Assembly: GCA_015179045.1 (NCBI GenBank)
Contig: WHUZ01000044.1
Coordinates: forward strand, 62,001-126,000
Direction of reading: 5' to 3'
Source: Kalaharituber pfeilii
Taxonomy: Eukaryota; Ascomycota; Pezizomycetes; Pezizales; Pezizaceae
Length of the DNA stretch: 64,000 bases
Shown here: in pieces, positions 54,277 to 64,000 of the stretch
Position numbering within the stretch: position 1 is the first letter of the stretch
Layout: every line of letters starts with the position of its first letter
Made by a program: the position numbers and the translations under genes
Notes under the pieces: generated by a model
Told to the model about the DNA's origin: nothing
Seen by the model: the letters and a program-made list of their open reading frames with translations, nothing else
Databases searched by the model: none

Positions 54277-56301
54277 CTAAAAGCAATATTTCCATTCCTC
54301 GCTCCATTCAGCTTCCCACTCTGCATCGGGGATGGTATAAGCTGGAGGCGCTCGGTTTGCAGTTTGTGGCTCTTTTTGTGGTGAGGCCCTCAGAGTAGTA
54401 GTCTCAGCTGCAACTACCCTGACGTCTAAAGTAGTAGTTTGTTTGGTCGTGCAGATATGACTGTCAATCAAGGAAACATTGATTGAAGCCGCCTCAGTAG
54501 AAGGCTCGGAAGCATTGGAATTGTCAAGGGAAGGTAAGGCCTCTGTGGATGAGCTAAACGAGGCAGAATTGCATATGATTGAAGAAGTGGCAACCACTTG
54601 CTGGTCAGAAGTCCTTTTTTGCGCCGGTTCAATGCTCGCCGCATTGGAGGCCAGAAGTAGGGGCTGTGAATCTATATCAATCAAATTATCGTTCTCTGCT
54701 CGCGAGACGGTTACTTCTTTCGAGTTTCGTAGGTCACTATTCAAATTTGTACCCGCAAACTGATCCGTAATAGAATCCATATTTGCTGAGTAAGGAGCTA
54801 TCGAATCGGCAACACTTCTAACGCAATCCACATCGTAAACCGATGTCTCGGTAATAATGCTCTCGGCGTCTTCTGCGACTTTGCTCCGCCAAGACTCAAG
54901 GTCAATGCCGCCGGTAATGGGGTTGTTCGTTCCTGCATGTTCATTTGGATGCTTCACTGTGGTATTAGCCTGAGCATCTGTCATGATAATGTCTTTACCA
55001 TCCTTTGCCTTCACCCAGACATCAGGATATGAGAGACCGTTGCCTTCAAACCACTCTCTTCTTGACCTAACGTAGTCGTTCCAGGCTGCTCCATTGTAGT
55101 TGTCAGACCGTCCTACAATTGGCCTGGGTCTAGGGACATTCAAAAACCTATTTGGATCCTTTGGATCTATAACATAATTTCTTTTGATCCCTTCTGGTTT
55201 GGGAATGTCGCCAAAGAGAAACTTTGTGGGCCTGCTATAACGGTCAGAGAGCCATCGCTTGACATGAAGAGCGCGGCCATATGTGCGTTGAGGGTAAGTA
55301 CGGCTATTGATTGCTGATTTGAGCTTATTCGTTATTGGAGCCGGCCGTGGGATAAATCTATGGCTAGTGTGATCGTGATAATCTTCTCTGGTCGCAAATC
55401 GAACAGACTTGGGGTGACTAGTATTCTGGCCATGATGCATATGGTTTATCCGCTGGGTTGAACTATAGCTATATGGATAATCATATCTTTTTCTTGTGCC
55501 TTCCCTATCTGTACTCGTCCTTATTGCTAAACCCCTTCCGTAGGCATCCGTTGAAGTGGCTCGAGAGGGCGTGATTGATGGTCTCGAGGTTGAATGGAGG
55601 TTACGGTCAAACTGAGAAATATAGCTGTCCTGAACTGTCTGAGAATTGACGGGCTTCTTCAGTTTTGCAAGCCGTTCTCCCTTCTTGAAGCGAAATTTTT
55701 GCAACATCCGCCTCAAGTAGGCCACCTCCTCTCTGTGGAGTCGGCTATTTGTATAAGATGTCTGAGGATCTTCATCAGAGACAGCAAACTCAATATCATC
55801 CCAGTCATCATCGCTGTCACTATCATCCTGGATGTGATTTCGCATAGTCTTGAAACGCCTGTTATATTCTGATTCCTCATGCTGCCCGTAGTCGCGATTC
55901 ATATCTATATCTTCATCAAAAAGATTACGATAAACTCGACGATCGGGAGAAACAGATCTGGATGAACGTCGCTGAGGGCGTCTCTCCTTTCTTCCGCTCA
56001 GAAGTCGGCCCCGTTCAACTCGCTGGACAGGTGCTGGAGACAAAGGCCGAGTGCGAGAACCTGTACTTCTTGCATCCGGGCCGTAGGTTTGTTCATACCT
56101 GGTGTGGCCTGCAATGCGGGTGGAGTATTGGACGCTGAAAGGATTTCTGAGGGAAGCAAAATATGCACGCTGCTTTGCGCTAGCTGCATTCAGACCCGAC
56201 GCAGTTTGATGGCTTCTGGATTTCAGAAGATTGGAGCTCGTTCTGCCAGATGACCGCGAGCTATTGCGTGCCGGAAACAATGCCGTTGACCTCCTAGACA
56301 T
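54277..56301 (-). CDS. hypothetical protein, 674 aa, largely disordered
   Basis: This is one long uninterrupted frame whose first ATG is at 56301 (MSRRSTALFPARNSS). The N-terminal third is Ser/Arg-rich and basic, including an RS-like RRSSRSVSPDRR. An acidic stretch DDSDSDDDWDDIEF lies near residue 160, followed by a Lys-rich segment (RRMLQKFRFKKGERLAKLKK) that may be a coiled coil or nucleic-acid-binding helix. A compact region (RALHVKRWLSDRYSRPTKFL, then GAAWNDYVRSRREWFEGNG) near 345-425 has more aromatic residues and may fold. The C-terminal third is Ser/Thr-rich and ends WEAEWSEEWKYCF. I recognise no family; the charge pattern suggests a nuclear protein. The length without stops and the clean ATG argue that it is real. 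Confidence 0.78.
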   Translation of the reverse strand: MSRRSTALFPARNSSRSSGRTSSNLLKSRSHQTASGLNAASAKQRAYFASLRNPFSVQYSTRIAGHTRYEQTYGPDARSTGSRTRPLSPAPVQRVERGRLLSGRKERRPQRRSSRSVSPDRRVYRNLFDEDIDMNRDYGQHEESEYNRRFKTMRNHIQDDSDSDDDWDDIEFAVSDEDPQTSYTNSRLHREEVAYLRRMLQKFRFKKGERLAKLKKPVNSQTVQDSYISQFDRNLHSTSRPSITPSRATSTDAYGRGLAIRTSTDREGTRKRYDYPYSYSSTQRINHMHHGQNTSHPKSVRFATREDYHDHTSHRFIPRPAPITNKLKSAINSRTYPQRTYGRALHVKRWLSDRYSRPTKFLFGDIPKPEGIKRNYVIDPKDPNRFLNVPRPRPIVGRSDNYNGAAWNDYVRSRREWFEGNGLSYPDVWVKAKDGKDIIMTDAQANTTVKHPNEHAGTNNPITGGIDLESWRSKVAEDAESIITETSVYDVDCVRSVADSIAPYSANMDSITDQFAGTNLNSDLRNSKEVTVSRAENDNLIDIDSQPLLLASNAASIEPAQKRTSDQQVVATSSIICNSASFSSSTEALPSLDNSNASEPSTEAASINVSLIDSHICTTKQTTTLDVRVVAAETTTLRASPQKEPQTANRAPPAYTIPDAEWEAEWSEEWKYCF

Positions 56302-57936
56302 GATAAAATGGACTATACTTGTTGAAAACCTCAGTATATACAATGGGTAAACAAATGTGGGGCTCTGCTACCTACACTGATGAGATTTTTTTGGGTGATG
56401 ATATTCAAGTATGTAATTAGGTGATTTGATCTTAAAGAACGGTAGAAAGCGGTAACGAGACAAGACCAGCAGAAGCAGCCCTCGCGTAGGGGATTGCTGG
56501 CTAACGCAGGGAAGGGATATCACCTGAATCAGCCGAGACGCATGTAGGAATGGAAAGTAAGACTTACAGGTTCGATTTGATAAAGCGTACTTACAGCCAG
56601 TTATGTAGATTGTATTTGTATGCTGTCCCTATGACTTGTGAACTGTTGGCCAGGTATGCTCGGCCTTTGTCTGGCTCAGTGTCACACTGGGGTGGAATTT
56701 TGTGTGACTGTCTTTTAGATGCAGACCTGTCAGTCGAGCAGAACTAGGGGAGATGTATTCTGTGGGACCCATACTCCTCTGCTTGCCTTGCGGCGTGCTA
56801 TGCTTGTGTATGCTGGGGCAGCTGCAATCGAGACCACCGGCCTACAGCTTGATAGAGCACAGTCCAATTTGTGCGCGTGCAGGTGGGAAGCGGAGGGCGT
56901 GCTGTGGTGATGGTAGAGTGGGGGGGGACGGAGGGCAGGCAGTGCTGTGTGTGCTGTGTGCATCGTACTCCAATCAGGCTGCTCAAGCGTGCGTCGTGCC
57001 GGTTTTCACGTCGGCGGTGCCGAGACTTGGCCATCAAAGACAGCTGCCAGATCGAGGACTGCCGCATACGGGAGATCACGTGTCCGGATGCGCCGTGCAG
57101 CCAGCTGGTGAATGGGGCCGGAGCACGTCCGCACAGGCACACCAGAGCACCAGAGAGGAGAGTCTGCTGGGGACCGTCTGGCTGCCCGGGGCTTACAAAC
57201 CGCAAGTGCATATGTGTAAGCAGTAAGCAGACTGAGTGGCCTCGTGGCCAGCTCCATGGCAGGCTCGAGACTGGCCAAACGGTACATACTAGCTATAGTG
57301 CAGTGCTTGCTGCTCACAAAGCGAGACTAGCCCGGGCAGCGGCAGACACACCGCGCTTGGGCTAAAATGCGGAGCCATGCGTGGATACTGCACAAATGGT
57401 GCTTCATACACAAACGCCATTCTCCAGAAAGGAGCCCTGAACACTCGATAGGCCATGCAAGAGATCACCGGCGAGCTAACTGCATGAACGGGTTCGACAT
57501 ACGCCCTCAACTCACTCAACTCACGCAAGGCCCTGAATAAAACCTTCAGACTGCAAGCAGCCTTACCGTTTGCCCTCAATGACAAACAGAAGTTGTAATA
57601 TGGTATGAGCATAGTTTCGGGAGCCAGCCACTGGGCACAGCCACCTACTACGTGGGGTAGGGCCAAAGGAGGGAGAGTGCATCTGTTGGACAAGAGTACC
57701 AGTTGGATGCGTGCGAACTCACAATTAGACTCACCTTTTTCGGTTTTGGGGCATTGGACCTGTCTCTCTGCCAGCTAAACGACATGCTTTTACAGCAGCA
57801 CCTGGGGCGTTTTCATCACGAAGTTAGTACATGGGCAATGAAGCAAACAACTGTACCGAAACCGTGCCTGTACAGAGCCTCGCGTGAGCAGGCAAGTCTT
57901 GCAATTTCATTTATAGTTAGTCGATATTACGTTTTC
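56302..57936. other. intergenic with GC-rich segment, no supported gene
   Basis: About 56640-57400 is GC-rich and open in several frames on both strands. The frames contradict each other and show no domain or splice consistency. The minus frame at 57289-57693 lacks an ATG at its 5' end. I see no gene, although an unrecognised element is possible. Confidence 0.4.
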
Positions 57937-59057
57937 CTATTTTATCTTCATCTCTTCCAGAAACCACTCGGCCAGTCGTTGCCCCTCGGCTGGCCCAGCT
58001 CGACACTCCTTCAGGCCTGTTACAATCTCTCCAATAGCCTCAACTTCAGTGACACCTTTACCTCCACCTTCCAGCAACCTTTCAGTCCCACTCTCCTCAC
58101 CTCGCACTTGCAATGCCTGCCATGTGAGCCCCTTTAACCTTACTATGAACTCATGAACATTTCGCTGATCTCCTTCGACGATAACTGCCCCAGGCCATCC
58201 AGGGCGTGAGAATCCATCGAGTCGCAGCTCTTTAGACCATGTCACTATATCTCTTCTTTTGTGAGGTGATCGAATATGGTGGCTCCATATGACGGCCCGG
58301 CTAATCGTTTGCTGGCAAGTTGCACTGTTGCCAACCTGCGGAGTGGTATCCTGTTTGGCCCCTTGCTCGCTTGGCTTACATGGAAGCAGGGACGATATGG
58401 TGGGGATAAGTGTATCAAGAAGTGGAAAGCCTATATACTCTCACCATGCTCGGTAATTAACTCATGGTAACGAAAAGCATGCTACCCTTTCTTTTGATGC
58501 ATATCAATCCAAAGCTCACCTGGTTGAAATTTATCTAACTCGCTTTTGACCTCTGCACGGAGTTTTTCTCTCTCCGTCCTGGCGACTGTTTCACCACACT
58601 CCAAAAACATTCTTGGTAGTTCTACAGATGGATATCCTGGGGGTAATGTGATAGTGAGAGCATAGTCTGACAAAGGTCCGCTGAAGTCAGCCCTGCACAT
58701 TACCAGTCGGTATCAAACTGGAGCTTCGAGCAGAGACATAGCCGTTGAGAATGCGTACCTGACGTCAAGCGGATTCCAAATTTTGGGCATTGCTACCCAA
58801 GATGTCGTTAGCTTCATAAACACTACTGGACAAGGAAAAAAAGTGCATTTATGGTTCATTGCTGCAGAGCATGGGACGCTACAGCATCCAGCAACAGACT
58901 ATGCCAACATTTTGACATTGATAAATCGATATTGATGTTAACTACTTACTTTCAAGTTTTTCGACTCTTGTTTCTCAATCCAATAAAACTCTTCCGGATA
59001 CATGCCCTGCAGGAGCAGGATCTCATTATCCTGCTGTTGCTTATCGTCTTCCGCCAT
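57937..59057 (-). CDS. RWD and DUF1115 (Prp3 C-terminal) domain protein, RWDD2-like
   Basis: The model complement(join(57937..58324,58486..58692,58759..58811,58950..59057)) encodes 251 aa. Exon 1 gives MAEDDKQQQDNEILLLQGMYPEEF, the start of an RWD domain. Exon 2 gives AMPKIWNPLDV and exon 3 gives FSGPLSDYALTITLPPGYPSVELP with the YP..P signature, then a helix to ELWIDMHQ. Exon 4 carries the DUF1115 block: ISRAVIWSHHIRSPHKRRDI, WSKELRLDGFSRPGWPGAVI and VEGDQRNVHEFIVRLKGLTW. RWDD2 proteins are small eukaryotic proteins of unclear role; DUF1115 is shared with the splicing factor Prp3. The junctions at 58811 and 58324 are the least sure, because acceptors were chosen to keep the homologous frame. 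The length fits the family. Confidence 0.82.
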
Positions 59058-60575
59058 TATGTCACCTGCAAAGTGTTGGTGGCGAGTAACCTGATAAGTA
59101 TTATTGATGGCCAATATTTCAAAGTAAGGACACAGCAGTGCGCTTGGCAAAACGTCTTAGACGCCTTGAATTGATGTTTAAGCTTACTTACATACTATTT
59201 CACAGGAGACGTGCAAATTACTTTGGCATGAGAACATAATGTAACACGCGCAAATATCTCTGGCTTTAGTTTACGAACTCTCAGGAAAATAATAACTTAG
59301 TCCTTGAAATGCTAGGTATTATTGATATTTGCTGAATTGTCACGTCTTGATTTTGCGAGAGCAATTGGTGAGGAAAGGCAACTCGATAACGAGAAAAAGC
59401 CTGCTTAACGATGCTGGAAGAAATTTTCAAAAGTACCATATATGTACTGTACGAGTACAGTCGATCAGGAGATACCCTAGATTGCGGATTTTCACAACTA
59501 GCCGCCGCCCATTACTCGTTGCAACGGAGTCGCGAAGTCGCAAAGTCGCGGCAGGTGCGTTTGACCGTTGATGATCACCAGTGCGGTGACCTGAAGTCGA
59601 TCGCAATAAGGGTACAAAGATCCGAAACAAAACTTGAACAACTGTGAATAATCCTATTCTTAACGGCTGCAATGCATTCCTGTAGGGACAACGTCCCCTT
59701 TAATCTAGGTGAAGACACGGCAGACTGGGTTTATGGGCAAATGATATTTTGGACCCTCTCCTTTCACACCACGTCAGCACCGCTGTTTTTGTGAATCAGC
59801 AACCAGCAACCAGCGGACAGTGATTCGGATGTATTCCATCTATAGGATCGCCCCTTTTAAAATCCTAGAAATGAGCCTATCCCGGATTTCTCAAGAACGA
59901 GGTCCGAACGCACTTAACGAATAAAGCCACATGCAAAGGCCTTTACTCTATGGTCCTAGTGCAATGAGAATCATAAACAGGTTAAACCATACTTGAGTTT
60001 GCTAACAAGTGGGTCCTCGCATGTCCTGTTGTCTGACGAAGAGTACTTGAGTTCACAGAGACATTCGCGGGAGCTACTGATATTCGTTAATGGTGTATTA
60101 CTGTTTACAAAAGGTATCCACTTTCCTTTATCCAAATAACTCCTTCGCTATTCCTTTGGCTACAATTAAGCAGACGTTGACATCGAAGCAGCGGGCTTAC
60201 CCCTTCCCAAGAGTGTATAGTTCCCGAAACACAATTAGCTGACAAACGACTTTGAACCATTCGATCTCCTTTTAACATTCATAGACCTGGCTTCAAGTCG
60301 GCCTAGTAACTAAGAAAAAGTGGAAGATACCCGCGCGAATAGTATTGCTAGCTTGTCCAATTATCCGGCTACAAGGAATTGTGCACAAATAGACACTTGA
60401 GTGGTTCTATTTCTCCAGTCCCATCTATTTCTCCTGACTTGAGGATACTTGCCTCGCGATTACAAACCCCTCTCGGCCACATCTTTGAATTCAACATTAG
60501 GGGTTAAATACATTCGGCCCCAAACTTCGACCTTGTTATTACTGCCTTCTTCTAAAACCCTAATTTATTTTCAAC
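59058..60575. other. intergenic, no gene recognised
   Basis: Upstream of the RWD-protein start. Small frames at 59329-59672 on both strands are not supported. Nothing else is seen. Confidence 0.45.
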
Positions 60576-60749
60576 ATGGGACTGGGACCTGATACCGGGA
60601 CGACGGTTGGCATTATCATCGGCATAACATTCGGGATCATATTATTCCTAATTATCGCTTGGGCGTTATTCAACTGCTGGAGACATTCAGTACTTTTTGG
60701 GAGGGCGGAAGGAAGTGAAGCAAGCAGCAGTAGGTCCTACAGGGTTTGA
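60576..60749 (+). CDS. 57-aa single-pass membrane miniprotein
   Basis: ATG at 60576 in a good fungal context (TCAACATGGG) opens 57 codons ending TGA at 60747-60749. A short N-terminus (MGLGPDTGTT) leads into one strongly hydrophobic segment (VGIIIGITFGIILFLIIAWA). A Cys-Trp-Arg-His boundary and a short Ser/Arg-rich tail (EGSEASSSRSYRV) follow. This is the layout of a tail- or signal-anchored single-pass protein. I recognise no family. The composition is far from that of neighbouring chance frames, which is the main reason to list it. An intron extending it beyond 60749 is possible. Confidence 0.5.
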   Translation: MGLGPDTGTTVGIIIGITFGIILFLIIAWALFNCWRHSVLFGRAEGSEASSSRSYRV

Positions 60750-61280
60750 GTTTGGAATGCTTATTGTTTCTAGTTTCAGTGAGTACGCATGCCATTCATT
60801 GTAGTTAGTGGACGATTTTAACGAGTGAGGAAAGAATAAGACTCGAGGTATATATATGAAGTGGGTGTGGGCAAGGTTTGGGGGCCATTCGGTTCGATTG
60901 TGTTAGGTCTTGGAGAGAATCAGCGTGTATTATGACTGGATGATGTGGATGTCTTCTCAGTGATAACAAGTAGGTAGAAAGAGGGCTTGTACAGTACTTT
61001 GAAATGGGATAGAGTAAAGACTCAATTTAAAGGCATAGCTCGCTCTGTGGTATCGTTAGTGCTCAATAATACCGTGTAGTCCGCCTTTGAAGTGCAGAGC
61101 CACCGCACCTCTCAGACCACTTATTCCCCAAACGCGTGTCTCGCGCTTCCCCGTCGCAACGCAAAAGAAAAAGACGCGTAGCACTAAGTTGGAAATAGAC
61201 TAAAGCGACAAAGGTTTCGAAACACAAGCTTTCTGTGACGGAATTCTCATAACCAAGCTTGTCACCACATCAATGACCAT
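60750..61280. other. intergenic, promoter side of Ctf18
   Basis: No coding region is recognised. The bases just before 61281 should hold the promoter and 5' UTR of the Ctf18 gene. Confidence 0.5.
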
Positions 61281-64000
61281 ATGAGCGACGACATTCCCAA
61301 CCTCTCGTCGTTCGACCCCGCGATTCCGTATTCCGATATCTACCCACCTGAGATATTCGAGGAGGAAGACCCTGCACACCTGCTCGAAGAAGCGGAGTAC
61401 TGTGAGAAAGAAGGAATTGTCGGCACTGACGAGGACAAACAACACTACGACGACTTTGACGACGAGCTGGAAGCACTTGAGTTAGTGAAGCAAGAGCAGA
61501 AGGAGAAGTGGGATAAGGAAGGGATTGTGATTAGGGGGAGTACGCTTTCGAAGCAGTCACTGGGAGTTCAAATTGCGGCGGACAACAGGAGGAGAAAGGT
61601 ACGGAGGGAGAGGAATAAGCCCCGGCTCACACCGAGGGCATCGGAAGTTAGGAGTAGTAGTCTGCCGCCAGGTATGTGAAATTGGATAGGAAAATAGTTG
61701 CGGAATTGTTGTACGGGAGGATGAAGGAATTCGAACATTTGTGGTTTGGGGCGCTAATTGGACAGGAACTCAACAGATTCACCGACACCGGCGAAGAAGC
61801 AGTGGGTGCAGCTTGATCGGTCGTGCTTGAGTTCGTCGATAGTGATACCGACGTCGTCGCCGGCTTCACAGTCGACTAAGATCAATTGGAATTCTCGGAT
61901 CGAGGAAGCACTGGTCGAGGCAGACGAAGCAGTGACCGAGACGGAACAAGACATCGAGACCTCCAAAGCAAGCAGCGTACACAAGACCACTGAGAAACTG
62001 TACTCAGACACACCGACAGAGATGGATGCTATGCACATGGATGGCCCCAACTCCACAATTTTGGAGTACCCCTCTTCCCCACCGTCGGATGTTCGCAGTC
62101 CCGTTACTCCCCCCCCTCTCCCGCGGAAGCAGCAAGATAAGCCTATGGGAATGGGACGACAGCCGTTTACGTACCAGGACTCAGAATCTGAGGATGAGCA
62201 TATAGCCCCGAAGAATCACGATGCTGGTAAAGGGAAGATGGACGACATATTTGGACATAAAAGCACGTTACTAAATCTACCGAGCCGACCGAACCCCCGG
62301 TCACAAACCAGCGGGACGCAAAAAAGAGCAACACCATTTGAGGAGGTAGATGATGAAGAGGATGCAGAGAATATTGAGCCGTCTGTGCGGTTGGATAAGG
62401 GGAAAGGGAGGGCTATTGACGATGATAGTGCGATGCTGGACCTGTTGGGTGGGAAGGATTCAACGCTATATGCGCAACTCAATAAGTCACTTTCCTCGAA
62501 GACGACCTCACGAGCGCCAAAGTCATTACCCTTTTCATACGATGATGATGAGGAGGAGGCGGAGATTACGGGGTCAAAGGACTTGATGGATGGAGAACTG
62601 AAGGACTCGGAACCACCGTTTATGTATGAGCATCCGGGGGTCAACACTGTTCCTATCTTACTCATGTCGGGAAAGAAGTTACATCTCAAACGGAAACCTA
62701 AAAAGAAAGGTTCATTCACCAGAAGGACATTTGCTTCAGAAGTCACCTACGACGAGAATGGCAATCGTGAAATAAAAGACACTTACTACGGAGTCCCAAT
62801 ACACAAGCTCATCGACAATATCCAAGCCGAAAAAGCCCTCGCTGAATATGCTAAGCAGAAGGAGAAGGAGAACGAATCGGCGGCGCAGGAGAATGCTATG
62901 CAAGTCGACGCTTTCCCAGCACAGGGGCCAGCACCCAAACCTCCACAGCAAACCAAGCCACAGCGATGTCTCCTCTGGACCGAAAAGTACCGCGCAAAGC
63001 GCTTCACAGATCTTCTCGGTGACGAGCGCACGCACAGGCAGGTCCTTAGATGGCTCAAGAACTGGGATGACATTGTCTTCCCAGGGTCCACAAAACTCCG
63101 CAAGAACAACGACCGCGAGGAAGGTTACTTTCACAAAAAGGTGCTTTTGATCACGGGCCCGCCGGGCATGGGCAAGACGACGTTAGCACATGTCGCGGCT
63201 AGACAGGCCGGGTACGAGCCGTTGGAGATAAATGCAAGTGACGACCGGACTGCTGCGGTGGTGAAGAACAAGATTAGAGATGCGTTGAGTAACGAGGGAG
63301 TGAGGATGCCTGGGGTCGGGAAAAAGAAGGGGATAGGGACTAGCAGGCCGGTATGTGTGGTTGTTGATGAGATTGATGGTGTGACAGGAGGGAGTGGTGC
63401 TGGAGACAGCGGATTCATATCCGCACTTGTGGAACTGATACTGCAGGACCAGAAAAACTCAGCGGGTACGAAGGCGACGTCGGCTACTTCGACGACCCGG
63501 CGCAGGAAGCGGAAGCCAGGAGAAGACTTCAAGTTCCACCGTCCCATCATCGCGATATGTAACGATTTATACGCACCCTCGCTTCGCTCTCTCAGGCCAT
63601 TAGCCGAAATCGTCTACATGCGCAAACCCCCCACCAACCTCATCGTCACCCGCCTGAAATGGGTCTTCGACCGCGAGGGGATCCTCGCCGATGAGAACGC
63701 GATCCGCCGCCTCGTGGAACTCTCCACGTCCGGCTCCTCTGCGCAGTCCGCGTCCGGTGGAGGCGGAGGCGGAGACATGCGCGGGTGTCTTGTCAGCGGG
63801 GAGTGGCTTGCTAAGCGACTCCAGGTTTCTTCCCTCTCTGATGCCGGTCCAGGCTCCGCCTGCGCGAAGCTCACCCGTAAACTCGTCGAAGACGAGCTCT
63901 CGGGCCACTCCAGCGGCGCCTCTGGCCCGCGCGGTGGTGTCCGCGGGTGCGTCGAGCGCGTCTTCCGCAAGGGCGGCGACGACACCCTGCGTAAAGGCGC
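61281..64000 (+). CDS. CTF18: Ctf18, large subunit of the alternative RFC clamp loader (partial)
   Basis: The model join(61281..61671,61777..>64000) runs off the right edge after about 871 codons. Ctf18 with Rfc2-5, Dcc1 and Ctf8 loads PCNA and supports sister-chromatid cohesion and the replication checkpoint. The N-terminus is acidic and disordered (MSDDIPNLSSFDPAIPYSD). The 105-nt intron has donor GTATGT and acceptor CTCAACAG, the only junction restoring frame. Then come the RFC box LLWTEKYRAKRFTDLLGDER, Walker A TGPPGMGKTTLAH near 590, EINASDDRTA, Walker B VCVVVDEIDG near 655, and the sensor region RPIIAICNDLYAPSLRSLRP. The LLGDERTHRQVLRWLK segment after the RFC box is typical of Ctf18 rather than Rfc1 or Elg1. 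The C-terminal part is outside the window. Confidence 0.93.

Noticed and set aside
56650..57400. Multiple open frames, one containing an RIRTRDLP-like peptide that can arise from antisense translation of tRNA genes
   Set aside because: I looked for a tRNA cloverleaf and found no matching acceptor stem or proper B box, so neither a tRNA nor a protein gene is supported.
61720..61735. GATTCGAAC-like B-box words elsewhere (here AATTCGAAC, and near 17130)
   Set aside because: These isolated matches lie in an intron or coding sequence without an A box or stem partners; no complete tRNA gene was found in the window.
1..64000. CRISPR arrays, operons, bacterial terminators or plasmid features
   Set aside because: The window is eukaryotic: genes carry spliceosomal introns, and no regularly spaced direct-repeat/spacer array is present.

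Overview
This window is nuclear DNA from a filamentous ascomycete (Pezizomycotina). The evidence is short spliceosomal introns of about 49-230 nt with GTRNGT-type donors and CTAAC/CTGAC-like branch points, a mitochondrial NAD-isocitrate dehydrogenase subunit, Spo7, Ctf18, a fungal STAND/NLR receptor with a HeLo-like N-terminus, a heme-thiolate peroxidase relic and a Tad-like LINE relic. Wide gene-poor stretches full of retroelement debris would suit Pezizomycetes, but the sequence alone does not fix the genus. All gene models were read by eye from reading frames and splice signals.

Layout. 1-5 kb: one spliced orphan gene on the minus strand (1778-3627). 5-10.7 kb: a repeat graveyard with perfect palindromes, a broken SWIM-type Mutator-like transposase tail, a 5'-truncated LINE, and at least four copies of a very short poly(A)-tailed element flanked by target-site duplications, plus two even smaller A/T insertions with the same hallmark. 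10.7-15.9 kb: no recognisable gene. 15.9-26 kb: a dense housekeeping block holding a mitochondrial 2-oxoacid dehydrogenase kinase, Spo7, a CGI-58/Cld1-type alpha/beta hydrolase divergent from Spo7, a TatD/Scn1-type hydrolase and an orphan. 26.6-27.8 kb: a heme-thiolate peroxidase pseudogene. 28.9-32.2 kb: an apparently intact HeLo-NB-ARC-TPR NLR with highly homogenised 126-bp repeats. 35 kb: a small dsRNA-binding protein. 39-40.7 kb: IDH2 with five exons. 41.7-42.4 kb: a pyrimidine-rich cryptic repeat. 43.4-45 kb: a Cys-rich secreted or GPI-anchored candidate. 46.2-51.1 kb: a decayed, inverted paralog of the NLR bracketed by two copies of a tRNA-related SINE. 54-56 kb: a disordered orphan. 57.9-59 kb: an RWD-DUF1115 protein. 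60.6 kb: a 57-aa membrane miniprotein. 61.3 kb to the right edge: Ctf18, cut by the window end.

How the parts relate. The housekeeping genes do not form a pathway cluster. The divergent Spo7/hydrolase pair is the one suggestive pairing, since both families act in phosphatidate, neutral-lipid or cardiolipin metabolism. The accessory material (an NLR and its dead inverted copy, SINEs, LINE fragments, micro-insertions) is a birth-and-death compartment between conserved genes. The most distinctive signals are the tiny retroposed element family with clear target-site duplications and the repeat homogenisation in the NLR.
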